From NCBI RefSeq assembly GCF_005502275.1, contig NZ_SWLZ01000027.1:1-58468 (forward strand): a stretch of DNA of 58,468 bases, given 5' to 3'. Both the position numbers and the translations under genes were made by a program. Below are positions 44,707 through 52,052 of the stretch, in pieces. Source of the DNA: Robertmurraya siralis (GTDB lineage Bacteria; Bacillota; Bacilli; Bacillales; Cytobacillaceae). Numbering within the stretch: position 1 is the stretch's first letter; each line of letters opens with the position of its first letter. Under the pieces are notes generated by a model, which worked only from the letters and a program-made list of their open reading frames with translations, ran no database searches and was not told the DNA's origin.

Positions 44707-44731
44707 GTTCCTTAATAAGGAACATCATTCC
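44707..44731. promoter_or_regulatory. IclR-type operator 1 of the dgo operon
   Basis: GTTCC-TTAATAA-GGAAC-ATC-ATTCC: three half-sites in a row. The right two form GGAAC-N3-RTTCC, the same motif as the site at the iclR promoter. Confidence 0.7.
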
Positions 44732-44753
44732 AAAACAAGTGTAAATTTTTACC

Positions 44754-44778
44754 GTTCCTTATTAAGGAACGGCGTTTC
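44754..44778. promoter_or_regulatory. IclR-type operator 2 of the dgo operon
   Basis: GTTCC-TTATTAA-GGAAC-GGC-GTTTC repeats the layout of operator 1, exactly 47 bp away. Both lie downstream of the promoter -10, so repressor bound there would block elongation or clearance. Confidence 0.7.
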
Positions 44779-44797
44779 TTATATTTGATTCCCTCTT

Positions 44798-44827
44798 ATT
44801 ATAGAGATAAAAAGAAACCGCTGTCAA
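44798..44827 (-). promoter_or_regulatory. Sigma-A promoter of the dgo operon
   Basis: Perfect TTGACA (44827-44822), an 18 bp spacer and perfect TATAAT (44803-44798) on the minus strand, about 115 bp upstream of dgoA. A match this strong implies repression, consistent with the two operators downstream. Confidence 0.85.
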
Positions 44828-44847
44828 CGAAAATTCAGAAAAAAAAA

Positions 44848-45612
44848 TCATCTCCCTAATAATCTCGAAATTTCTTGAGACACACGAAGGACCTCCTTGG
44901 CGATTCTGCTTAACTTTTCTTTACTTATTCTCATTAGCGGGCCTGCTACACTGATTCCTGCGACCACTTCACCTTTATGATTTAAAATTGGTGCTGCTGC
45001 ACAATTAATTCCTAATTCATGTTCCTCATCATCAATTGAGTAACCTCTCCTCTTAATCTCACTTAGATGAGCTAACATTTCTTCTTTATCGGTAATCGTT
45101 TTATCTGTAAATTTTTTCAACCCATTTTCATCAATAATCTGTTTGATCTTTTCCTCTGGAAGAAAGGCTAATACAGCCTTGCCTATCCCCGTACAATGAA
45201 GCGGTGCCCTCTTTCCTATTTTGGAATACATCCGAATCGTTGCAGAACTTTCGATTTTATCAATATAGACGATCTCATTATTGTCTAAAATTGCTAAATG
45301 AGCAGTCTCTCCGGAAATTTCCACAAGTTCATGAAGATAGCCAGATGCCAACTTTCTAATATCCAAATTCTCTGAGACATTTTGACCGAACTCGATTAAT
45401 TTTAATCCCAATAAATACTTATCCGTCTCCATATCCTTTTGAACGAATCCTTTTTTTAACAGCGACATCAACAAGCGATGTGCAGTACTTTTTGATACAT
45501 GTAATTGTTTGGCTAGGTCCGTTACACCTAATCCTTTTGAATTTTCTTGTAGAATTTCTAAAATCGTTAAAGCACGGTCTACTGATTGTACAGAACCTAC
45601 GTCCTTATCCAT
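44848..45612 (-). CDS. IclR family regulator of the dgo operon
   Basis: A 254-residue IclR protein. The N-terminal wHTH is VDRALTILEILQENSKGLGV, then TDLAKQLHVSKSTAHRLLMSL. The effector domain carries the HCTGIGKAVLAFLPEE block and the GINCAAAPILNHKGEVVAGISVAGP signature. It most likely represses dgoA-onward and itself until galactonate or KDGal is present. ATG 45612 has AGGTGGGG upstream. Its own promoter holds one operator in the spacer. Confidence 0.92.
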   Translation of the reverse strand: MDKDVGSVQSVDRALTILEILQENSKGLGVTDLAKQLHVSKSTAHRLLMSLLKKGFVQKDMETDKYLLGLKLIEFGQNVSENLDIRKLASGYLHELVEISGETAHLAILDNNEIVYIDKIESSATIRMYSKIGKRAPLHCTGIGKAVLAFLPEEKIKQIIDENGLKKFTDKTITDKEEMLAHLSEIKRRGYSIDDEEHELGINCAAAPILNHKGEVVAGISVAGPLMRISKEKLSRIAKEVLRVSQEISRLLGR

Positions 45613-45636
45613 TTTCCTGCCCCACCTTATAGTTCT

Positions 45637-45665
45637 ATTATACGGAACATAGTTCCGTTATAATT
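45637..45665 (-). promoter_or_regulatory. iclR promoter with operator in the spacer
   Basis: TATAAT at 45642-45637 is preceded by GGAAC-ATA-GTTCC (45644-45656) inside what would be the spacer. The -35 (AATTAT) is weak. The position suggests autorepression. Confidence 0.7.
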
Positions 45666-45839
45666 TTACCATAAAAAAAGAATTCTGATAGCTATTTTAT
45701 AAAATGATGCGGATTAATTCTTTAAATGTAGCGATTTAAAAATCTATAAATGATAAACATCCACTCCTGCCAATCTAGAAAAAGAGCAAATTTGGACAAA
45801 AATCTCCATATTCAATAAAATGAAGATTATTTCAATTCT

Positions 45840-45968
45840 TTATTTCTCCACACTCAAGAGCACAAAATGACTGCCGAGCAACTCCTCCAGCATATCCCTT
45901 ACTTTCCAAATTACCATTAAATGTGTGTCATAACTGAATACAACAACATTGCCCCAATACCGAGGCAT
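45840..45968 (-). CDS. Possible small ORF or coding remnant behind the orphan T-box
   Basis: A 42-residue frame starts at ATG 45968 (MPRYWGNVVVFSYDTHLMVI is its start) and ends LLSVEK. The frame is open for another ~25 codons upstream, up to the T-box terminator, without a start codon. It could be the C-terminus of a decayed amino-acid-related gene once controlled by the T-box. I do not recognise the sequence, and a second frame of similar length overlaps it. Confidence 0.25.
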   Translation of the reverse strand: MPRYWGNVVVFSYDTHLMVIWKVRDMLEELLGSHFVLLSVEK

Positions 45969-46050
45969 CAAAGCGTGCGATTCACCTCTCGAATAAAAGT
46001 GAAAATGGTTTTTAATGCTTGTTTAAAACGACCTTTTCCTCCTACAAAAT

Positions 46051-46207
46051 AAAAAACGTCCTAATCGCATAGTCGATTAGGACAAGTATTAACGTGATAC
46101 CACCCATTTTTCCAAATAGCTCACACTATTTGCCTCTGTCAGTACATGTTCATACTGCCACTGTTGTAACGAGTACACATCTCGTCGTAGCCTACTTTCA
46201 GTTCAGA
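46051..46207 (-). ncRNA. T-box leader remnant lacking Stem I
   Basis: On the minus strand, the Stem II S-turn pattern TCTGAACTGAAAGTAGG, a Stem III hairpin (CAAATAG and CTATTTG) and the T-box core AATGGGTGGTATCACG (46091-46106) are present, followed by a terminator (GTCCTAATCG and CGATTAGGAC, then TTTTTTATTTTG). The Stem I apical motif and specifier loop are missing: the grpB-family gene ends at 46254, leaving no room. The downstream minus-strand gene is iclR, 430 bp away, which has its own promoter. It is therefore orphaned and probably non-functional as an amino acid sensor. Confidence 0.75.
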
Positions 46208-46253
46208 GCAAAACTCAAAGACCATTATCAATAAATATAAATTATTTAATGAT

Positions 46254-46772
46254 TTATTGGTTTTTTTCATACCATTTCAGTGCTTTTAGTTCTATGTCTT
46301 TGACAAGATAATCCTTGCCATTTATGTACGATTCAATATCATATGGAAATTGCTGTGCTAATTCTTCTTTTGTATTACCATAATATTCCATTTCATCCGG
46401 ATGTGATTTTAAATAATCGCGAAAAGCAAGGTGACGTTTTATTTCATAGCTTCCCTTCTGATAGATATGAACGTGATGAGAGCGATTGTCTCCACCCTTT
46501 TGAAAGTATCTCCGTCCAACTATTCCGTTTTCACCTTTAGGATCATATCCGATTTCTTTCATCTTCATATTATATCGATCGATATGGTTAATATTTTTTA
46601 CAACAATCATTATGTCTATTATCGGTTTTGCTTTTAACCCTGGAACCGCGGTGCTGCCAATGTGATGAATATCTATAATATCCTTCCTAAAAATATGATT
46701 TAGGCTTTCTGCCTCTTCTATAAACATCTGAGCCCATTTCTCATTGTATGGACATACTTCCACCTTTCGCAA
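46254..46772 (-). CDS. GrpB family protein (UPF0157)
   Basis: A 172-residue protein of the GrpB/dephospho-CoA-kinase-associated UPF0157 family, with a nucleotidyltransferase-like fold. Signatures: VCPYNEKWAQMFIEE at the start, HHIGSTAVPGLKAKPIIDIM in the first third (the GSTAVPG...DI motif is diagnostic), RRYFQKGGDNRSHHVHIY, and FRDYLKSHPDEMEYYGNTKE. The start is TTG 46772 after GAGGAGAGA. The cellular role is not known. It is monocistronic. Confidence 0.92.
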   Translation of the reverse strand: MRKVEVCPYNEKWAQMFIEEAESLNHIFRKDIIDIHHIGSTAVPGLKAKPIIDIMIVVKNINHIDRYNMKMKEIGYDPKGENGIVGRRYFQKGGDNRSHHVHIYQKGSYEIKRHLAFRDYLKSHPDEMEYYGNTKEELAQQFPYDIESYINGKDYLVKDIELKALKWYEKNQ

Positions 46773-47047
46773 GTTGTCTCTCTCCTCATCATTTTATTTT
46801 TTCGGTTTTATCATAAATGAATTCCACTGAATCTCAATATGAATGATTATTCTCGTTTTTATGAGGGATAATGGATTGATTTCTTCATGATACTGTAAGA
46901 CAAAATTATTTTATAATAAACATCCAATAATATACAGAGGGCAATCATGAGCTCCTTTATTTTCATACTAGATAAAGATTTAAGCAAACTTAAAACATAA
47001 TCATCCTCGTTTAGAAGAACTCCCAATGAGATACCTTGGTCCATATA
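46773..47047. other. Intergenic region, no supported gene
   Basis: A 68-codon minus-strand frame (46859-47065) starts inside the sortase terminator, lacks a ribosome site and has no recognisable domain, so it is not called. Confidence 0.4.
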
Positions 47048-47081
47048 CAAAAAAATGCCAAGCATTTTTCCAATGCTCGGC
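47048..47081 (-). terminator. Terminator of the sortase operon
   Basis: On the minus strand GCCGAGCAT and ATGCTTGGC pair (one G-U) around TGGAAAA, followed by ATTTTTTTG. Confidence 0.85.
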
Positions 47082-47171
47082 CTTTAGTTAAGAGGGGAGT
47101 AAAACACACTCACCTATTCTTCCTATTTATTATGTTTGCTATTAATATGGATCATCCATATTTCAGCATGA

Positions 47172-47924
47172 TCATGAAAGCTTTCGGGCCACAACCACCA
47201 ATCGACCGTTTTCGGTTGAGTAATCGCATGTGGACAGGACAACAAGCTTGTCACCATACTCAGGAGTCACACTCGTATCATAAAGAGCACGCTTTTTAAT
47301 ATTTTGAACATATGAGTCGAACTCAGCAGCTGTTTCAACATGTTCAATCTCATAGTATTTAAATACGTTGTCCGATTTACGATAAACCTCTGAAAGGAAA
47401 ACTGCAACTACCTCATACTCTGACTTTTCATAAAGTGTACTGAACTGAAACGTAGTATGCTCCTTATAAAAACTTTCATCTTTGTACTTCATTAAGTCTG
47501 CAAACATCAAACCACTTTTTATGTGATGTCCATGGATTAGCAAAATGCTTGAATCCTTTATATGACTGTGTTCGTCCAAAAAGAGGAGTCCGTTTTTATT
47601 TTTCTTTTTATCAAAGTCATGACCAAGATAGAAATCCGGATCTCGTGGGTTCTGCATGACTGGATAGTCAATTCTTGTACCAGCAATTTTCAGCCATCCA
47701 ATGATATCAGAGTTTCGTCTATAAAGCTCCTGAAATTCCGGAAGTATAGCAGAAGGCAGGGATGTTACCACATCCCCGCCTGCGCCTGATTCCTTCAGCC
47801 TAGCCAATTCTTCGAGTTGTCTCTTAGCTTGATAATCACTTTGAATACTACTTGCAATCCCTGCAAGAGAAAAAACGAGCAGAAGAGTAGAAAGGACGAT
47901 AAGAATTTTTTTTATTTTTCCCAT
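47172..47924 (-). CDS. srtB: Class B sortase
   Basis: A 250-residue membrane-anchored transpeptidase: an N-terminal TM (ILIVLSTLLLVFSLAGIASS), then the sortase B barrel with IIGWLKIAGTRIDYPVMQ. Catalytic His is in LLIHGHHIKSGLMF, Cys in LVVLSTCDYSTENGR, and Arg follows in GRLVVVARK. The order and spacing fit class B enzymes of Firmicutes. It lies 26 bp downstream of a gene for an LPXTG-like protein on the same strand and is surely co-transcribed with it, so that protein is its likely substrate. Confidence 0.92.
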   Translation of the reverse strand: MGKIKKILIVLSTLLLVFSLAGIASSIQSDYQAKRQLEELARLKESGAGGDVVTSLPSAILPEFQELYRRNSDIIGWLKIAGTRIDYPVMQNPRDPDFYLGHDFDKKKNKNGLLFLDEHSHIKDSSILLIHGHHIKSGLMFADLMKYKDESFYKEHTTFQFSTLYEKSEYEVVAVFLSEVYRKSDNVFKYYEIEHVETAAEFDSYVQNIKKRALYDTSVTPEYGDKLVVLSTCDYSTENGRLVVVARKLS

Positions 47925-47950
47925 GTTTCCTTACCACCTTTCCTTTGATA

Positions 47951-49372
47951 CTACATAGATTTTTTCTTCCTGCTATTTGGTAGACAGAGACAAAGTGTTA
48001 TCAAGGAAATAAGAGCCAAAATCATATAGAAGGTTAGGGATGGGCGATCATCTCCTGTTTTCGGAACATCATCCAATTTATTGTTGTCAGTTCCTTTTTT
48101 ACTTCCCATTCCTTTATTAACTCCAGTTCCGTTGTTTCCTTCGGTTCCGTCATTTCCTCCTGGACCGTCGTTTCCTCCGGTTCCGTCATTTCCTCCTGGA
48201 CCGTCGTTTCCTCCGGTTCCGTCATTTCCTCCTGGACCATCGTTTCCTCCGGTTCCGTCATTTCCTCCTGGACCATCGTTTCCTCCGGTTCCGTCATTTC
48301 CTCCTGGACCATCGTTTCCTCCGGTTCCGCCACTTCCGCCACTAGAGCTTTCTTTCACCAATTGGATATCATAGCGTACGATATCCTCCTCAACCGAGAT
48401 GGTATCACTGGTATATCTCTTATACCCTGCTTTAGTTACAATTAAATAGTAATCCGTATGCGGGAACACCATGTAGGCATAGAAACCAGTTTTATCACTT
48501 TTCTGGGTTGGACTGGCGTTGTCATTAGGAGCAAAACCAGGAATTTCAGGCAAGGTTACTTTTGTATCCGGAACGATGCCATTGTCTCTGTTTCTTTGTG
48601 TATCTGCATAATACAGTGTTACTTCTGCACCTTCAATTACCACACCAGTAGCTTGATCGGTAATCGTACCATAAGGATCAACCAATACTTCTGAAATATT
48701 CAGTTCACCATTCGCCTTAATATTCAGTTCCGCTTTGCTGATGACCAGTTCCTTACCTGCTTCAAATTCATAACGAACTTCCATGTTATAGGTTTGTTCG
48801 CTTAACCCCTCTGCAGAGAAAGTACCATACGTAGTATTTAAAGGAAATGCCTTAGGATTTCCGGATGCATCCGTAATATAATTTCCTGACTCATCCTTTA
48901 GGTAAATTTTCAGAGTTTCAGCAAACTGATTTTGTATCATAGAAGATTTTCCATCAGGTTGCTTAAAGAGTACAATTCCTACTCCCGCAATGTCTGCCGG
49001 AATCTCCTTACCCTCTGCGATAATACTGTCCTCCGTATCAGCCTTTTGCGTGAATGGAACTGGTGTTTCAACACCACCGATGTTTACCATTTTATTGTAA
49101 GTAATGGTATATTCTTCATCTCTGTTTACAGGATAGCGATATCCACCATTTTCATCGGTTTTTATAATCACTTCTTCTTCGGTTTTTACATTTTTCACTA
49201 TAATTTCTGCGTTTGGAATCACCTCACCGGTGTTGTTGTTTCGCAGAATACCAACCAGTACCGCCGGAGTTGCAATTACGGTCACTTCGTTAGATTCCTC
49301 ATAAGGAATCCCTGAAGGACATAAAGCTGGACGTAGATCAATTTGAACGACTGATTCAATCGGATTTACCAT
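47951..49372 (-). CDS. LPXTG-type cell wall protein, N-terminally truncated
   Basis: The C-terminus is a complete sorting signal: VPKTGD, a hydrophobic segment (LTFYMILALISLITLCLCL) and a basic tail RKKKSM. Before it lies a (GPGGNDGTGGND)n linker. The rest consists of two or more carboxypeptidase-regulatory-like/CnaB-type beta domains (VLVGILRNNNTGEVIPNAEI and GTITDQATGVVIEGAEVTLY). No signal peptide is present. The first ~27 codons (49372 to about 49294) lie antisense to a BTAD gene fragment, so the native N-terminus is lost. Unless another start is used, it cannot be secreted. The encoded sortase next to it is intact. Confidence 0.75.
   Translation of the reverse strand: MVNPIESVVQIDLRPALCPSGIPYEESNEVTVIATPAVLVGILRNNNTGEVIPNAEIIVKNVKTEEEVIIKTDENGGYRYPVNRDEEYTITYNKMVNIGGVETPVPFTQKADTEDSIIAEGKEIPADIAGVGIVLFKQPDGKSSMIQNQFAETLKIYLKDESGNYITDASGNPKAFPLNTTYGTFSAEGLSEQTYNMEVRYEFEAGKELVISKAELNIKANGELNISEVLVDPYGTITDQATGVVIEGAEVTLYYADTQRNRDNGIVPDTKVTLPEIPGFAPNDNASPTQKSDKTGFYAYMVFPHTDYYLIVTKAGYKRYTSDTISVEEDIVRYDIQLVKESSSGGSGGTGGNDGPGGNDGTGGNDGPGGNDGTGGNDGPGGNDGTGGNDGPGGNDGTGGNDGPGGNDGTEGNNGTGVNKGMGSKKGTDNNKLDDVPKTGDDRPSLTFYMILALISLITLCLCLPNSRKKKSM
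48130..48325. repeat. 36 bp coding tandem repeat (GPGGNDGTGGND)
   Basis: About five full copies of a 36 bp unit encode the Gly/Pro/Asn/Asp-rich spacer of the cell wall protein. The plus-strand unit reads CCTCCTGGACCRTCGTTTCC then TCCGGTTCCGTCATTT. The copies differ at very few sites, so the array is recent or kept uniform by recombination, and its length should vary between strains. Confidence 0.85.
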
Positions 49373-49776
49373 TAAATGAAGAAACGATCCGTGATTACGA
49401 AGAAGCGGCTGACTTAGTGAATGATGATTACTTACAGGGGTATGATTATATTTGGACAGAAAATGAACGACAAAGACTGCAAGTACAGTGGCTTCAATTA
49501 TCTTACAAAATCATCGCCTGGCACTATTCTCAACAGGAATGGGAAAAAGCGACTGCCCGCTCTCTGGATGTTTGTTCCCGTTACCCTCTGGAAGAAGAAG
49601 CCTCTTTATGGCTGATGAAAATTTTTGCAGCCAAAGGCAAGAGAGCTTCTGTTCATCAGCAATACGTGCGCCTAAAAGAATTAATGCAATCAGAACTACT
49701 TGAACAGCCTAGCCTTTTTATTACAGAATGGTATGAACAATGGAAACAGGATAATAAAGAGGGAACCTACATATGA
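49294..49776 (+). pseudogene. Truncated BTAD-domain (SARP-type) transcriptional regulator
   Basis: The plus-strand frame is open from 49294 to 49776 and encodes the bacterial transcriptional activator domain: DVDQFERLIQSDLPLNEETI, then DYLQGYDYIWTENERQRLQV, LSYKIIAWHYSQQEWEKATA, RYPLEEEASLWLMKIFAAKG and QQYVRLKELMQSEL. This is the TPR-like C-terminal half of SARP/AfsR-type or receiver-BTAD regulators. The DNA-binding N-terminal part is absent: the frame stops at TAG 49291, where the sequence becomes part of the opposite-strand cell wall gene. A GTG at 49417 could start a short product but lacks a ribosome site. Confidence 0.75.
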
Positions 49777-50083
49777 AGTAACTTAATTAGTAAGCGTTTT
49801 ATTAAACTTTTCATTGGCTGGTATGATTTCGGTTTCAACCGGACTCATAGCGGCCTATTTTTTTATTATCATCGATTTTTATTGATGTGTTGTCCTCAAA
49901 ATAACAGGAATGATCCTCTAAAAAAAATTTCTTTTTTTTAGTTTTAAACTTATACAACGATTTAGCGGAGGAAGGTATCAAAGCATAAATAATTGAATTA
50001 TATAATTAAGAGGTACCTTCTGGAAGAGATGCTACTTCTTCAAGTAGATGGACCGTTGAACAAAAAACGAGGGGGTGATATTA
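49777..50083. other. Intergenic region with a hydrophobic frame
   Basis: The plus-strand frame ending near 49882 reads as one membrane segment (FSLAGMISVSTGLIAAYFF) but has no start with a ribosome site. It may be a remnant. Nothing else is seen before the 50084 gene. Confidence 0.3.
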
Positions 50084-50347
50084 ATGTGGGAAATTCCAAT
50101 GTACTTAATCTTAGCACCCATTTTAACCATCTTTATTTCCTTACTTTGCACAATTAAATTTAAAAGGTATTTGATGGCACCTGTAATCATATTTTTTATG
50201 CTTAACATCCCAACAGTAGTAATTCCATTCATTTATAATGTGGGCTGGCTAAGTATTTTTGGGTGGGCAGTTTTTTATGCGATTGTATCACTTATTATTT
50301 CCTTCATTTTGTGGTGCTTTAAGAAAAGGAAAAAACTTGTTTTTTAA
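50084..50347 (+). CDS. Small membrane protein, DUF2651-like
   Basis: An 87-residue protein with three hydrophobic segments (YLILAPILTIFISLLCTIKF, LMAPVIIFFMLNIPTVVIPF, LSIFGWAVFYAIVSLIISFI) and a basic C-terminus (KKRKKLVF). It resembles the short DUF2651 membrane proteins of Bacillus. ATG 50084 is chosen because GGGGGTG lies 8 nt upstream. The function is unknown. It is monocistronic. Confidence 0.7.
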   Translation: MWEIPMYLILAPILTIFISLLCTIKFKRYLMAPVIIFFMLNIPTVVIPFIYNVGWLSIFGWAVFYAIVSLIISFILWCFKKRKKLVF

Positions 50348-50525
50348 ACTAACTTGTTCTCCGATGTCGTCAAGTCTTTACATGTAAAAAACGAAGGAGA
50401 AAGCTGATTTTTAGTCCATTATATTGATACTTTTCAAGGATTTGAACTCGTTTTTGACAATTTATTGATGGCTATAAAGGTACGATAACAAAAGAGCAAT
50501 CTTCAAGAATCGTTAACATGCAAGA

Positions 50526-50553
50526 ACGGCAGCCGTTTGGCTGCCGTTTTATT
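50526..50553. terminator. Terminator between convergent genes
   Basis: ACGGCAGCC and GGCTGCCGT form a perfect 9 bp stem with a 4 nt loop, followed by TTTTATTG on the plus strand. It lies between the small membrane protein and the siderophore-binding protein gene, and could serve both. Confidence 0.85.
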
Positions 50554-50558
50554 GATGA

Positions 50559-51491
50559 TTATTTTTTCGTTAAAGAATCCACTACAAACTCTAGTTGATG
50601 TTCCAGTGTAATTGCGTCGTTAAACCAAAAAGATTCTGAATCAAATTTGAAGACATTCCCGTTCTTAACAGCAGGTAGTTCCTTCCACACACTTGTTTGA
50701 GTAAAGGACGGGTCTGCAGCATCCTCGCCTACGCCAACAAATATATAATCTGCTGCATAATCAGAAATAACCTCTGGTGAAATCGCTTTATATCCAGGTC
50801 CGAACACGTCAGTTTTTACTTTTTCAGGCGCTTTGATTCCTAAAGCTTGGTACATTACCTCTGTGCCACGGCCCCAGTTCTGTCCATAAATGTAAGTTAC
50901 CTTTTCAACCTGCTCAATAACCAAAACGGTTGCATCTTCGCCAATCGCAGCTTTGACCTTTTCCTTTGCTTCTGCTGCCTTTGTATTCCATTCATCAACC
51001 CACTCTTGTGCTTCTTTTTCTTTTCCTAAAATTTTCCCAATTTCAAGATGCTGCTCAAGATAATCATAGTTCGTATTTGTTAATGCAACTACAGGGGCAA
51101 TCTCAGAATATTTCTTTATATTTTGGTCATTTGTAAACGTAATAATTAAATCTGGTTCCAACTCGATTAATTTCTCAATCGCCCCATCCGGCACTACCTC
51201 AACCTCTTCCAGTTGATCACCGAAAAATTTATTTCCCTTTACCCACTCATTCACCGCCACAGGGGTAACACCAAGCTTTAATACATTCCCAACATAAATA
51301 TGTGCTAAAACGGCAACTTTTTTAGGCTCAACAGGAATTTCCACATCTCCATTTTCAGCTTGATATACTCTTGTTTTAGCTTCAGATTCAGAAGCAGCCT
51401 CATCTGTTTTTTCTGTATCATTGCCACAAGCACTTAATAACCCAATAATCAAAAGTGCCATTATGCTTATAAAAAGAATTTTTTTGTCCAT
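50559..51491 (-). CDS. Iron-siderophore ABC transporter substrate-binding lipoprotein
   Basis: About 310 residues. The signal peptide ends at lipobox LLSACG (Cys about residue 22). The FhuD/BtuF-like periplasmic fold has VAVLAHIYVGNVLKLGVTPV, LIELEPDLIITFTNDQNIKK (the partner of the second lobe) and a final LEFVVDSLTKK. It delivers a ferric siderophore to a permease that is not in the window. ATG 51491 follows AAGGAG; the frame to 51533 lacks a site. A Fur box lies 115 bp upstream. Confidence 0.9.
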   Translation of the reverse strand: MDKKILFISIMALLIIGLLSACGNDTEKTDEAASESEAKTRVYQAENGDVEIPVEPKKVAVLAHIYVGNVLKLGVTPVAVNEWVKGNKFFGDQLEEVEVVPDGAIEKLIELEPDLIITFTNDQNIKKYSEIAPVVALTNTNYDYLEQHLEIGKILGKEKEAQEWVDEWNTKAAEAKEKVKAAIGEDATVLVIEQVEKVTYIYGQNWGRGTEVMYQALGIKAPEKVKTDVFGPGYKAISPEVISDYAADYIFVGVGEDAADPSFTQTSVWKELPAVKNGNVFKFDSESFWFNDAITLEHQLEFVVDSLTKK

Positions 51492-51605
51492 TGACTTTAT
51501 CTCCTTGTATTTTTCAGTTGGCTCTTTACCCACTTCATTTCAGACATTCATTCACGAAAACAGATACTTCAAAGTTGCGCATCGCACCTGTTTGGTAATT
51601 GTAAT

Positions 51606-51620
51606 TGATTATCATTATCA
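51606..51620. promoter_or_regulatory. Fur box
   Basis: TGATTATCATTATCA differs at one position from the 7-1-7 consensus TGATAATNATTATCA. It lies upstream of the siderophore-binding protein gene, so iron repression is expected. Confidence 0.8.
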
Positions 51621-52052
51621 ATAAGAATGATAAAGCATATTGTCCTTTTTGACAATATTTTTTTACAACCTTCTCTAAATTGTTCTATTAAAAATCTTTC
51701 AGGGTTTGTATTAAATACTGCAATGAGTTTTACTATGGTATTAGCCCTAAAGGGAATACATGAGCTTAGGGATTAGGAATGCTTTGGGGAATACGCCAAT
51801 TGTTAAAACGCACATTAGTATGACTTTCGGAATTATGGATTGGGAAAACGATAGAGCAAAAGAGAAAAACTGGACCCGTATAGGATCCAGCTTGGATTTG
51901 TATTGATTTTTAGTTTGAACTAAATAATTGTCTGCCTACCCTTTTCTCACTTATGCTCTTCCCTCTCTCTTTCCTTTGGAATAGATAAGGTTAAACTAAC
52001 TGCACTGTGTACAGATTGCCAGATTTTTTTCTTCTTTCTCCTAAACTAATAA
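51621..52052. other. Intergenic region with one possible small ORF
   Basis: AT-rich, with a weak hairpin (CTGGA and TCCAG) around 51870-51890. The only candidate gene is the 48-residue frame listed separately. Confidence 0.35.
51760..51906 (+). CDS. Hypothetical 48-residue protein
   Basis: The frame MSLGIRNALGNTPIVKTHIS continues to an ENDRAKEKNWTRIGSS tail and ends in TGA 51904-51906. AAAGGG sits 7 nt before ATG 51760. The composition looks protein-like, but no family is recognised and nothing near it helps. It is a candidate only. Confidence 0.3.
   Translation: MSLGIRNALGNTPIVKTHISMTFGIMDWENDRAKEKNWTRIGSSLDLY

Noticed and set aside
46859-47065. 68-codon minus-strand frame
   Set aside because: Its start codon is inside the sortase terminator and no domain is recognisable.
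48034-48374. Long open frames on both strands across the Gly/Asn/Asp repeat
   Set aside because: They are antisense or out-of-frame shadows of the 36 bp repeat; only the LPXTG frame has a sorting signal and domain structure.
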